Below, piece by piece: positions 1 to 8,139 of a stretch of 64,000 nt of DNA. Made by a program: the position numbers and the translations under genes. The stretch covers positions 2,542,001-2,606,000 of the forward strand of contig JBMNES010000001.1 of assembly GCA_050948905.1 (NCBI GenBank). The letters are read 5' to 3'. Below the pieces are notes generated by a model that saw only the letters and a program-made list of their open reading frames with translations, was not told the origin of the DNA and did no database searches. Within the stretch, counting starts at the first letter, position 1. Each line of letters begins with the position of its first letter. Source of the stretch: DTKD01 sp050948905 (GTDB taxonomy: Bacteria; Armatimonadota; UBA5829).

Positions 1-479
1 CTTCCAGGAAATCTCCCTCACCTTCCGCCGGTTTCGCGACTAGCTCATTAAGAATAGAATCAGGCAGTTCCAGCAGATCAAGGTAGCGGCGCATAGTGGA
101 ATCCGCCACACCAAGTGTCTTAAGGCACTTCTCCCAACTCATAAATTCGAGGAGCTTCTTAATTGCACGAGCTCGTTCGACGGGATTCAGGTCTTCGCGC
201 TGGAAATTTTCCAGTAGAGCATCGGTGCTTGCGTCTTCATCGCTGAGCTGGCGGACTACTGCCGGTATCTGGGTAAGCCCAGCCATTTGCGATGCGCGCC
301 ACCTGCGTTCTCCCATCACTATCTCGTACATGCCGTCCTTACCTGGACGCACCACTATAGGCTCCAACACGCCACGCTCACGGATGGACATGGCAAGTTC
401 GAGTAGTGTGCCCTGATCGAAAGTTTTGCGCGGCTGATCAGCAGCAGGTGTGATCAATTGGAGATCGATCATTTCCATA
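1..479 (-). CDS. parB: ParB/Spo0J-family partition protein, N-terminal part (runs off the window)
   Basis: The translation from 479 down to base 1 is open throughout and has no stop, so the gene continues outside the window. It shows the ParB nuclease-like (CTPase) domain: an early PRKTFD segment, then GERRWRAS at about residues 56-63 and ENFQREDLNP at about 89-98, followed by a helix-turn-helix (about 113-135). ParB binds parS sites and loads SMC during chromosome segregation. The start is ATG 479 with GGAG about 10 bases upstream; an in-frame ATG two codons later is an alternative. parA is not in view. Family assignment is firm. Confidence 0.93.
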
Positions 480-565
480 GACGAAAACGCTCCTTGAATG
501 CTCTTATGCTTATTATGGGTTAATTTACGCCCAAAACGCAGGTATAGAAGGAGAATCGCGAGAGA

Positions 566-1447
566 TCAGTTAGAATATTTTCGAGTATGCACCTTTATCT
601 TATTGCCGTCCGTGCTGATGGTAACCGAACCGCACTTGGCGGTTACGTAGGTTCTCACCCCGAATGCGCTGAGCCGTTGAGCTACTTTCTTTGAAGGAAA
701 ACTGTATCTGCTGTGTCTTGCGCAGGAGATGACTGCAATGGACGGTTGCACAGCGGCGAGCCACCGGGGGCTGGTGGCCGATTGAGAGCCGTGATGACCA
801 ACCTGCAGCACCTGGGCGCGAACGTCGACTCCTGCGTCAAGCATCTCTTCCTCAGCGACTTGAGTGGCATCGGCGGACAGAATCGCGCTAAACTGTTTGT
901 AGGTTAGTCGAATCACGATGGAGTTGTCGTTGAGGTCCTCATATTTCGCATTTTGTTTCGGATGCAGTATCTCCGCTCGGACGCCTTCGCCCAGGTCGAG
1001 TATCTGGCCGCGATACGCAATTTTTCTATTGGCATTGCATTTTTTGACCGCGTCGTCGAAGGCCTCGTGTTCCGGACTATCATAATCGGCGCCGCATTCC
1101 AGCACCAATTTTGCCGGTTTTTGTTTCAGCAGATCGGGGAAACCGCTGGCGTGGTCGGCGTGGGGGTGAGATAATATTGCGACGTCGATGCTGTCCAGAC
1201 CCAGGCTTTGGATGTATGGCACTACCAGCTTTTTGCCAACCTTGGAATTATCTCGCCAACTCGACGAGCCGCAGTCCATTATCATGCTCCGACCTGCTGG
1301 GGTGTGCACAAAGATACTTAACCCGTCCCCTACATCAAAAAACGTTACTTCCAGCGGCCGCGGCGCAGAAAATGCCAGGCTCAACCAAATCGCAACCGCG
1401 ATCAAAAAAGCGGCGGCTAGAATTCGATTCCTGTTGTTATTCAGCAT
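566..1447 (-). CDS. ComEC C-terminal-type metallo-beta-lactamase-fold protein (separate from the ComEC membrane gene)
   Basis: A 293-residue protein with one N-terminal hydrophobic segment (about residues 9-28) and then a metallo-beta-lactamase fold: TFFDVGDG (about 35-42), the metal-binding SHPHADH (about 93-99) and VGHHGS (about 216-221). This matches the DVGQG...HxHxDH...GHHGS pattern of the extracytoplasmic nuclease-like domain that normally ends ComEC/Rec2 proteins. Its ATG overlaps the last 11 bases of the upstream ComEC membrane gene, so translation is probably coupled. The role is inferred as processing one DNA strand during natural transformation. Unlike canonical ComEC, the domain is a separate polypeptide with its own membrane anchor. 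Confidence 0.85.
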   Translation of the reverse strand: MLNNNRNRILAAAFLIAVAIWLSLAFSAPRPLEVTFFDVGDGLSIFVHTPAGRSMIMDCGSSSWRDNSKVGKKLVVPYIQSLGLDSIDVAILSHPHADHASGFPDLLKQKPAKLVLECGADYDSPEHEAFDDAVKKCNANRKIAYRGQILDLGEGVRAEILHPKQNAKYEDLNDNSIVIRLTYKQFSAILSADATQVAEEEMLDAGVDVRAQVLQVGHHGSQSATSPRWLAAVQPSIAVISCARHSRYSFPSKKVAQRLSAFGVRTYVTAKCGSVTISTDGNKIKVHTRKYSN

Positions 1448-2993
1448 ACTTCGAACTCAAATAGACTAATCCGGAGCATAGAAGCAAATAATAACCAGCA
1501 AGGCCCAAAACTCCCGGCACCTGCACCGATATCGCGCCGTATCTCAACGATCCTAGCCACCCCATCGACCAGAGCATCCCACGCGCAGAAAGAGTTCCAA
1601 TAAGCCCGATGAAGCCCTCCGCGTGGGGTATAAGCGCAGTCAACGCTGATAAGATGCTGTCGAGAAACAATACTGGCACCGCCAACACAGCAACCAGATT
1701 AGCGGGCATTGAGACCACGGAGGTATAATTGAAATAATAAGCTACCAATGGGGCAGTAACGAGAGTAACCGCTGTTGTGCCTACCACGACAAGAACAGCC
1801 TCTCGAATCAGTCGCCGAAGCACACCCGTCAGCGGGGTAGTTCGCGTATTTGATACCTTGACATCCTCATCTGATCCGGACCACATACTCCTCAAAACGT
1901 TCTCAACTATCGGAGAAACCCATACCAGCGCAGCAACGGCTAAAAACGATAGCTGAAAGCCGACGTCAAAGAGATTGGCCGGATTATAAGCCAACAGAAT
2001 CAGCCCCGCAGCAAAGAACAAGTTTTTACGATCGCCCACCCTTCCAAGCGGCAGGGCCAGCAACAACAGCGCCGACATTATCGCAGCACGCAGTATCGAC
2101 GGAGCAGGCCCGATCATCAAGACATAGGCCACGATCAAGGCGATAATAACAGGGCCTCTGAGGCGTTCTCGTATTCTCAGCAATTTCAGCAGGGGATTGG
2201 CGAGCAGGATCACTATGAAACAATTGTAACCCGACGCTGCCAGGATATGCAGAGTTCCGGCACGCTGAAAATGAAGCAGAGTTTCGTCATCAAGATAAGA
2301 ATAGGAGCCGAATATGACTCCAGACATAAGATGGGCTTCCGCTGGAGGATGTATACGTGCAATCGATCGTACCAGATATCGTTTAGCGGCCAGCGCAGCC
2401 CCAACTATGCTGCGCGGGTTGCCGTGACGCAGAACAATCGCCTGCCTGGGCGTTCTTATTGATGCACAGCTATAAATGCCTTGCTTTGCGAGATATGCCT
2501 TCCACGAGAATATGCCTGGGTTGCTGGGCGGTTCGGGTAGGTAAAGATGCGTTTTCAAACGGAGCCGATCACCGTATTGCACTCGAGCAGTCTTACCTGA
2601 TTTGTCGGCATAAATACTCAGCATCACCCTGCCGCTGACATCCAGCCATTTTTCACCGATTTTTGCACGTTTAACTCGAAAAGTGAGGCGTTTGGCTTCG
2701 GGAGTGCCGCTCACGTCGGAAACTACTTTGCCTTCTATTTCATTGATCTGAGATACAAATCTAGACACATCGTCAGCAGGCACTATCATCGAGCAGGCAT
2801 ACCGGCAAGCCCCTGCAGCAGTCATTAAGATAATTAGGATCGCCGTAGGCCGAACGTTGGCCGGGCTTACGAATATAGCTGCAATTAAAATAGCCGCCAA
2901 TATCAACGCCCATCCGGCTGCAGAAATACTTTCTGCAAGCACAATTCCAATGGCAAACGCCACAGTTACAATCGCCAACGGCCTATCCGACAC
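1437..2993 (-). CDS. comEC: ComEC/Rec2 competence membrane channel protein (lacks the fused MBL domain)
   Basis: A 518-residue polytopic protein. The N-terminal third (about 1-190) has two or three membrane segments and an OB-like DUF4131 region; the remainder is the competence domain with many helices and the signature GTLHILAASGYN (equivalent to the family's H-L-x-A-V-S-G). ComEC forms the inner-membrane channel for transforming DNA. The start is GTG at 2993. The stop overlaps the start of the MBL-fold gene by 11 bases and in a different frame, so the usual single ComEC is divided into two genes. An IS21 element lies about 80 bases upstream. No other com genes are visible. Confidence 0.88.
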   Translation of the reverse strand: MSDRPLAIVTVAFAIGIVLAESISAAGWALILAAILIAAIFVSPANVRPTAILIILMTAAGACRYACSMIVPADDVSRFVSQINEIEGKVVSDVSGTPEAKRLTFRVKRAKIGEKWLDVSGRVMLSIYADKSGKTARVQYGDRLRLKTHLYLPEPPSNPGIFSWKAYLAKQGIYSCASIRTPRQAIVLRHGNPRSIVGAALAAKRYLVRSIARIHPPAEAHLMSGVIFGSYSYLDDETLLHFQRAGTLHILAASGYNCFIVILLANPLLKLLRIRERLRGPVIIALIVAYVLMIGPAPSILRAAIMSALLLLALPLGRVGDRKNLFFAAGLILLAYNPANLFDVGFQLSFLAVAALVWVSPIVENVLRSMWSGSDEDVKVSNTRTTPLTGVLRRLIREAVLVVVGTTAVTLVTAPLVAYYFNYTSVVSMPANLVAVLAVPVLFLDSILSALTALIPHAEGFIGLIGTLSARGMLWSMGWLGSLRYGAISVQVPGVLGLAGYYLLLCSGLVYLSSKYAE

Positions 2994-3086
2994 GACAACC
3001 CCAATATAGTAGATTCTAAAGCTTCATTCTACTTCGTAACAAGCGGCCTCGACAAGTGCAGGCTGGATAGATGTTTCCGCTAAAGT

Positions 3087-3138
3087 AAAAGGGACCCACT
3101 TTGAGGATTTTTGATAAAGCAAAAGGGGACCACCTGGA
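3087..3138. repeat. IS21 left-end inverted-repeat blocks
   Basis: Two 14-base blocks (3087-3100 and 3125-3138) are exactly repeated in inverted orientation at the right end (5488-5501 and 5460-5473). These are the probable IstA binding sites. Confidence 0.9.
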
Positions 3139-3194
3139 CATTGTCTAATCCTCCGGTATTACGAGGTCTAGGTCGTAGTGTCGGAGGTAGAAAG

Positions 3195-4700
3195 GTGGTC
3201 CAGGTGGACGAGAAAGAGCGTATCAGAAATGCTTATTATCTGCAAGAGAAAAGCATCAGAGAAATTGCAAGGGAAATGCGTCACTCCCGCAAGACGGTGA
3301 GAAAGGCGCTTTCGGACCCGTCACCACCGGTCTACACTCGGTGTGAACCGGTGAGTTCTCCGGTGATGGACCCGGTCAAGGAGATCATTGACAACTGGAT
3401 AGAGGAGGATGAGACCCGCCCAAAGAAACAGCGGCACACGGCTCACAGGATATACGAACGGCTGCGAGATGAGCGCGGTTTTATGGGAGCAGAGTCCAGT
3501 GTAAGGCGATACGTGCGCACCAGGAAGAAACAACAAACGGAGCTTTATGTGCCGCTCTGCTTTGAGCCAGGAAAGGATGCTCAGGCAGACTTCGGCGAGG
3601 GGCTGGTCATACTGGACGAGGTCGAAACCAAAGTCCAGATATTCTGTTTGCAGTTGTGCAACTCGCATCGCCGGTTTGTGATGGCGCTGCCATCTCAAAA
3701 GCAGGAGGCGTTTCTTGAGGCGCACGTGCGAGGCTTCGACTTCTTCGGCGTCGTCCCCAGGAGAATCACCTACGACAATCTCACCGCCGCAACCACCAGA
3801 GCGATCCGTGGGAACAAGAGGCGTGAGATTGACTCCTTTGTCGCGTTCCGGAGCCACTACCTGTTTGAGAGCCACTTCTGCAATCCCTCGGAGCCTCAGG
3901 AGAAAGGCCAGGTGGAGAACCTGGTGGGCTATGTCCGCCGCAACTGGTTTGTCCCGATGCCCAAGGTCAAGGACTTTGCGGAGCTTAACGCCTATCTTCT
4001 TGGCAAGTGCATCGAAGATGACAAGCGCATCATCCATGGAAGCAAAGAGAGCATCGGCGAGATGTTTGCCCGCGAGAAACCCTGTATGCTGAAATTGCCG
4101 AAGCGGCACTACGACTGCTTCCGGCTGCATCCCGTGCGCTCCAACAAGATGAATATCATCTGTTTCGAGGGCAACAGCTATTCCGTGCCATCCCAATACG
4201 CATCGCAGGACCTGTTCGCAAAAGCATACTTCGACCGGATCGAGATAACGGACGCAAAGCGGGTGGTAGCAGTCCACAAGCGGCTTTACGGCAGCGGCGC
4301 CGAAAGCCTGTCGCCAGTTCACTATCTGGATGCTCTCAACAGAAAGCCGGGGTCACTGGAGTATGCCCGGCCATTAAGGAACTCTGAGTTTTCCACGGTC
4401 TACTTCCGGTTTCTGGAAAGACTCAAGAGCAGCATGCCGGACTCCGCGGCACGCAAGGCTTTTCTGAGGGTATTTGAGCTGTCGGCGGCCTATCCCCAGG
4501 AGATGTTGGCTGAGGCAATGGAGTTTGCGCTGTTGTATGGCAGCCTTGACGTTGGGGCAGTTAAGAACCTGCTGGTGCAGATGAATACCAGCACACTCTC
4601 TCCCGCTCCCGCAGCTTTGCCTGAGGGACTGGCTGGAGTCCGGGGCCAGGTAAGGGATGTGCGGATGTTTGACGGGCTTTTGGGCGGGGTGAGCAGATGA
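3195..4700 (+). CDS. istA: IS21-family transposase IstA
   Basis: A DDE-type transposase of about 501 residues. An N-terminal helix-turn-helix region (SIREIAREMRHSRKTVRKAL) precedes the rve integrase core. Acidic catalytic candidates are the D in AQADFGEG, the D in RRITYDNL and the E in QEKGQVENLVG. The frame is open from a TTG at 3111, inside the left inverted repeats, but the better start is GTG 3195: it has GGAGG seven bases upstream and begins the conserved part of the protein. IstA cuts and joins the element ends and works with IstB. Its stop overlaps the istB start by 4 bases. Confidence 0.94.
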   Translation: MVQVDEKERIRNAYYLQEKSIREIAREMRHSRKTVRKALSDPSPPVYTRCEPVSSPVMDPVKEIIDNWIEEDETRPKKQRHTAHRIYERLRDERGFMGAESSVRRYVRTRKKQQTELYVPLCFEPGKDAQADFGEGLVILDEVETKVQIFCLQLCNSHRRFVMALPSQKQEAFLEAHVRGFDFFGVVPRRITYDNLTAATTRAIRGNKRREIDSFVAFRSHYLFESHFCNPSEPQEKGQVENLVGYVRRNWFVPMPKVKDFAELNAYLLGKCIEDDKRIIHGSKESIGEMFAREKPCMLKLPKRHYDCFRLHPVRSNKMNIICFEGNSYSVPSQYASQDLFAKAYFDRIEITDAKRVVAVHKRLYGSGAESLSPVHYLDALNRKPGSLEYARPLRNSEFSTVYFRFLERLKSSMPDSAARKAFLRVFELSAAYPQEMLAEAMEFALLYGSLDVGAVKNLLVQMNTSTLSPAPAALPEGLAGVRGQVRDVRMFDGLLGGVSR

Positions 4701-5452
4701 ACGAGAGAGACCTGCTGCTTACGAGTTACCTGAAGAGGCTGCGCATGCCGACAGTGGCGGCCAACTACGCGAAGATGGCCGATGACGCCGCCCAGGGCCG
4801 GATGGATTACGCCCAGTATTTGCTTGCTCTTGTTGAGGCCGAGATCTGCCAGCGCGAGGCCAATATGCGCAGGAGGCGTCTTACCGGTGCCAGGTTCCCG
4901 CAGGAAAAGACTCTGGACTCATTTGAGTTTTCCCATCTTCCCAACCTCTCCAGGGAGACGGTCTTCCAGCTTGCCGGCGGTGAGTATATCAGGAAATGCG
5001 AGAATGTGATAATGCTGGGTCCAACGGGCGTAGGCAAGACTCACATTGCCATTGCCCTGGGCACTGCTGCATGCGGCCAGGGTAAAAGAGTCAGGTTTTA
5101 TACAGCCGCTGGGCTGGTGAACGAACTGATGGAGGCTGCCAACACGCACCATCTCTCCAGGCTCGATGCCCGTCTGGGGCGCTTTGATCTGATCGTGCTC
5201 GATGAGGTGGGATACGTGCCGTTCTCAGAGGAGGGTGCAAGGCTGCTGTTCAATTTCATCAGCTCCAGATATGAGCGGGGACCGCTGGTTATAACCAGCA
5301 ACCTGGAGTTCGGCAAGTGGACCAGTGTGTTTGGCGACGAGCACCTGACCGGGGCGCTGCTCGACCGGCTCACCCACCACTGCCACATCCTTGAGATGAA
5401 CGGCGATTCCTACCGGTTCCGGGAGAGTCTGAAGCGAAAGAACAAGAGCTAA
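4697..5452 (+). CDS. istB: IS21-family helper ATPase IstB
   Basis: A 251-residue AAA+ ATPase of the DnaC/IstB type. It has Walker A GPTGVGKTH at about residues 112-120, Walker B LIVLDEVGY at about 163-171, the sensor-like ITSNLEF and the arginine-finger region ALLDRLTHHCHI. IstB assembles on target DNA and stimulates IstA-mediated insertion. The ATG overlaps the istA stop (ATGA), giving translational coupling. Length and motifs are complete, so the element should be active if expressed. Confidence 0.95.
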   Translation: MNERDLLLTSYLKRLRMPTVAANYAKMADDAAQGRMDYAQYLLALVEAEICQREANMRRRRLTGARFPQEKTLDSFEFSHLPNLSRETVFQLAGGEYIRKCENVIMLGPTGVGKTHIAIALGTAACGQGKRVRFYTAAGLVNELMEAANTHHLSRLDARLGRFDLIVLDEVGYVPFSEEGARLLFNFISSRYERGPLVITSNLEFGKWTSVFGDEHLTGALLDRLTHHCHILEMNGDSYRFRESLKRKNKS

Positions 5453-5459
5453 TTCTTGC

Positions 5460-5501
5460 TCCAGGTGGTCCCCATTTGCGTTATCGCAGTGGGTCCCTTT
5501 T
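5460..5501. repeat. IS21 right-end inverted-repeat blocks
   Basis: Exact inverted copies of the two 14-base blocks at the left end. The inner block starts 8 bases after the istB stop codon. Confidence 0.9.
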
Positions 5502-5523
5502 CGGTTGACATTTACAGGATAGA

Positions 5524-5837
5524 TAATGGGTGGCAATTTCGTTTTATTCGTTTAAGTCAAAGCGTTGTGGGGTACTAAGATTATGCTGATTGACAATTTG
5601 GTTTCGCTTTGTCCGGGCGGACTACGAGCCTTGCTTGCGATTCTGTGCTGGGAGCAGCGAGGGTTGCCGGGAAGGTTGGCGAGAGGTGAAACGGGACGGG
5701 TGTGCGGCCAGTTGTCGTGCAGCCGCGATATCGCCGAGTCTACACCGTATTGATTGGCGTGGTTAATGCTTTTGCGGCAGCGGAAGCAAAAGTTGCGTAG
5801 GCCTTGCGGTGGACGAGATCCGCCCGGACAATTAGCA
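5524..5837. other. Intergenic stretch without a recognised gene
   Basis: About 310 bases between the IS21 target duplication and the tRNA terminator. Short open frames occur on both strands, but none has a convincing start, ribosome site or recognisable product. I see no RNA gene or repeat here. Confidence 0.6.
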
Positions 5838-5863
5838 AAGGCCCATCGAATTTGATGGGCCTT
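5838..5863 (-). terminator. Hairpin terminator downstream of tRNA-Pro
   Basis: A 10-bp perfect stem (5838-5847 with 5854-5863) and a 6-base loop lie just 3' of the tRNA on its strand. Read on the minus strand the stem ends in CCTTT. The other strand carries a T-run as well, so it could act in both directions. Confidence 0.7.
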
Positions 5864-5867
5864 AATT

Positions 5868-5946
<79 letters not shown>

Positions 5947-5958
5947 CCGACCACAGAG

Positions 5959-5988
5959 ATTATATCACAGCGGCCGCGTTACGTGCAA
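5959..5988 (-). promoter_or_regulatory. Sigma70-type promoter of tRNA-Pro
   Basis: On the minus strand a -35 box TTGCAC (5988-5983) and a -10 box TATAAT (5964-5959) are separated by 18 bases. The -10 box lies 12 bases before the mature tRNA 5' end, so transcription starts a few bases upstream of the tRNA. Confidence 0.8.
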
Positions 5989-6001
5989 TACTATAAAACG
6001 C

Positions 6002-7366
6002 TTACTTCTGTTTTGCCGGGGCCGAGGCTGTCGTGTCGACATTCTTATTTGCATGTGCGACCATCGGGAAGTAAGTTTTCTCGTTATAAGCCGGGCTGCG
6101 ATCTTTAGTGTGACAATCCAGGCACAGTTTTGGGTCCACCTTCGCACGCTGTACGGTTTCCTTGCGCTCGTTTCCGTGCGGCAACGACGCCCTGTGGCAG
6201 GTTGCGCATTCAACGCCCGAAGGAGTGTCGTTGACCGCCATAGAACTGCGTGAACTGCGGTATAGCTCCGAGTGACACGGCAGACAATCCGGCGTCAGGT
6301 TCTTGCCTGCATCCAGAGTCTTCAGTGCCCTGGCGTGTTTGGTCTTTGCCCAGTCCTCATACTCCCTGGCGTGACAGACCTTGCACAGCATTGGAGAATA
6401 ATACGGCTTCGGCTGGAACCCATCCGGGTAGGTTATGGTTGGGTTAGGCTGTGAAACCGCCTGGTTCTGGCTGGGCGTCGCAGCACCCAGGGAGATTATG
6501 CCTTCTTTGACCAGCTTGTCGACTTCTGCGTCTTCAGGATAATCCTCATTTAAGACCACATTTCTAAACTCCAGCTTCGGAGCCTGGCCAGGGGTGATTT
6601 CAACATCGATAACCCCAAGGCCTTTTCCCTGATACATCGAGGGCAGGACCTTGGTCTTCTCGACGACGCGTTCGCTTATTATTCCGCGAGAATTAGACCC
6701 CGTGATGACGATATCCGGAGACCCCAGCCTGGCAGCGTTGCGCGTCAGCCAATCGTCAACCGCTACTCCGGCCTGATCCATAAGAATAAGTATGTCACTC
6801 TTTTCACGAGCTGCTTTGAATGCCCCGTAACGGGCCTTGCGTACGTCGGCTTCGTCGACTTCTGAACCCGGCAGCGGCATTCCGAATGAGATGATTCCGA
6901 CTTTGACTCCGCCTACATCCTTGATGATGTAAGGCACCAGGCGATTGTCCTTATATCCGGACGCGTCGATAATCGTCAAATTGTTCTCTTTTGCTTTGCT
7001 TAGAAACTCCCCGCCCAGGCGTGCGTCACCTGAACCCAGGCCTATTGCAGCGTATTTTAGCTTCGCCAGCACGGACATCATTACGTCGAGCTTTCCCGGC
7101 AGGTCCGTGAGGTTTCCGCTGTCAACAATAATAGTGTTGGGATTCTCTTTAACTAGTTGAGCAATTGCTGTGGTTCGGCGAGCAAGACCGCCCGCCCTTT
7201 GATCGTGTCACCCACATGGCTGCCAATAGCCCATAGTGTCACCGCTGTAGACGATTCGAATCTTCTTGGACATCTCTGTCGCGTTGAGGTGAATCGTAGT
7301 AACGGTGATGGCTACCAGCAGAGCAACGCCCAACAAGCACTTGCTAATCGTGCGTAGTTGCGGCAA
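6002..7366 (-). CDS. Putative selenoprotein: UshA/metallophosphatase-like domain fused to a tetraheme c554-type cytochrome
   Basis: One reading frame runs from 7366 to 6002 with a single internal TGA at 7210-7208. Reading it as selenocysteine gives 454 residues. A signal anchor lies at about residues 7-27. The 5'-nucleotidase-like start is RIVYSGDTMGYWQPCG-U-HDQRAGGLARR, with Sec at residue 53, where from knowledge of this protein type I expect Cys (PCGC). The domain continues with GLGSGDARLGG and PDIVITGSNSRG. The C-terminal part has four c-type heme motifs, CKVCH, CLPCH, CATCH and CLDCH (about residues 328, 361, 387 and 415), with a WAKTKHARAL segment typical of cytochrome c554. It is presumably exported across the inner membrane. 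The chosen start is TTG 7366 with GAGG upstream; starts above about 7412 fall inside the promoter. The alternative is a nonsense-mutated gene, but the downstream hairpin argues for recoding. Confidence 0.8.
7177..7196 (-). promoter_or_regulatory. Bacterial SECIS-like hairpin directing UGA recoding
   Basis: On the minus strand, 11 bases after the in-frame UGA, GGCGGGC pairs with GCTCGCC in a perfect 7-bp stem (one G-T pair) closing the six-base loop GGTCTT. E. coli fdhF SECIS likewise presents GGUCU in its apical loop for SelB. There, from memory, 18 bases separate UGA from GGUCU, and here it is also 18. The hairpin lies inside the conserved QRAGGLARR coding segment. I saw no clear equivalent of the bulged U of the E. 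coli element. Confidence 0.75.
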
Positions 7367-7418
7367 TTTGCAGACCTCACTTCCAAAAACGCTCTTATGT
7401 GGCATGTTCCACATGTGC

Positions 7419-7447
7419 AGTATAAATTGCCTAAGCAGTGCTGTCAA
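7419..7447 (-). promoter_or_regulatory. Sigma70-type promoter of the putative selenoprotein gene
   Basis: On the minus strand, TTGACA (7447-7442) and TATACT (7424-7419) are separated by 17 bases, close to consensus. Transcription should begin near 7412, which excludes upstream in-frame ATG codons as starts and favours TTG 7366 (or ATG 7405). Confidence 0.75.
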
Positions 7448-7491
7448 CTAAACTCAAAGGAAAAACATTCTAAAGTATTTAAGTTTAGAAT

Positions 7492-8130
7492 ATGAGCTCA
7501 CTTGCAAAGATATCACATTCCTTCAAACGCTATTGGCCGCTGGCGTTGCTCTTATTAGTGATGGCGCTGACAGGATGCGACGATCAGTCCCTGACACAGC
7601 AGACCACTAAACCCGCACCCGCGCCGCCTCAAGTATCTCAACCACCTGCGCCGGCTGCAGCCGAAACACATACTGCTCTCGACTACGATATATATTTCAG
7701 CCCCCGCGGAGGTTGCACAGACGCGATTGTCAAGGCGATAGATTCGGCAAAGCAGACCGTGCGCATTCAAGCCTATTCGTTCACCTCAGCAAGGATTGCT
7801 AAAGCACTGCTGGATGCCCGCAAAAAAGGAGTCGATGTGCAGGTGATCCTGGACAAAAGCCAGGTAACTCAGCAATATTCTTCCGCCGATTTCCTACACA
7901 ACTCAGATATTCCTGTCTTTATCGACCGTGCTCACGCCATTGCGCACAATAAAGTAATTGTCATAGACCAGAAAACCGTTATCACTGGCTCATTCAACTT
8001 CACAAAAGCCGCCGAGGAGCGCAATGCCGAGAATCTGCTTGTTATTCGAGACGGCAACCTCGCGTCACGCTATACCCAAAACTGGGAGGAGCATCTAGCG
8101 CACTCAGAGCCGTATCAGGGTCGAAATTGA
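7492..8130 (+). CDS. Phospholipase D-superfamily lipoprotein, single HKD motif
   Basis: A 212-residue predicted lipoprotein: charged N-terminus, hydrophobic core LALLLLVMA, lipobox LTGC at about residues 26-29, then a Pro/Ala-rich linker to about residue 58. The mature part is a PLD-like domain with one HxKxxxxD motif, HNKVIVID (about 156-163), and a downstream GSFNFTKAAEERNAEN. One-motif proteins of this size resemble the Nuc endonuclease, which dimerises to form the active site; a nuclease or phosphodiesterase activity at the envelope is inferred. It is transcribed divergently from the cytochrome gene, with only about 80 bases between the two likely transcript starts. Confidence 0.85.
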   Translation: MSSLAKISHSFKRYWPLALLLLVMALTGCDDQSLTQQTTKPAPAPPQVSQPPAPAAAETHTALDYDIYFSPRGGCTDAIVKAIDSAKQTVRIQAYSFTSARIAKALLDARKKGVDVQVILDKSQVTQQYSSADFLHNSDIPVFIDRAHAIAHNKVIVIDQKTVITGSFNFTKAAEERNAENLLVIRDGNLASRYTQNWEEHLAHSEPYQGRN

Positions 8131-8139
8131 CATCTCGCG

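Larger units (their letters stand above)
3072..5516 (+). mobile_element. Intact IS21-family insertion sequence with 7-bp target duplication
   Basis: A 2445-bp element holding istA and istB in the usual order with a 4-base overlap. Both ends begin TGT when read inward. Inside each end are two blocks of inverted sequence: AAAAGGGACCCACT (3087-3100, inverted at 5488-5501) and GGGGACCACCTGGA (3125-3138, inverted at 5460-5473), the multiple-repeat end structure typical of IS21. The element is flanked by the direct repeat GGATAGA at 3065-3071 and 5517-5523, within the target-duplication size of this family. Perfect duplications and open frames indicate a fairly recent insertion. It sits between comEC and the tRNA and breaks no recognisable gene. 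Confidence 0.93.

Noticed and set aside
3321..4322. Long antisense frame of 333 codons inside istA
   Set aside because: It is a shadow of the transposase gene. It has no recognisable domain, and istA motifs and codon pattern are clear on the other strand.
7208..7447. A short 79-codon protein ending at the TGA, and a separate 359-residue cytochrome starting at 7081
   Set aside because: They are the two sides of one frame. The joining residues are conserved, one promoter serves both, and no ribosome site of note precedes 7081.
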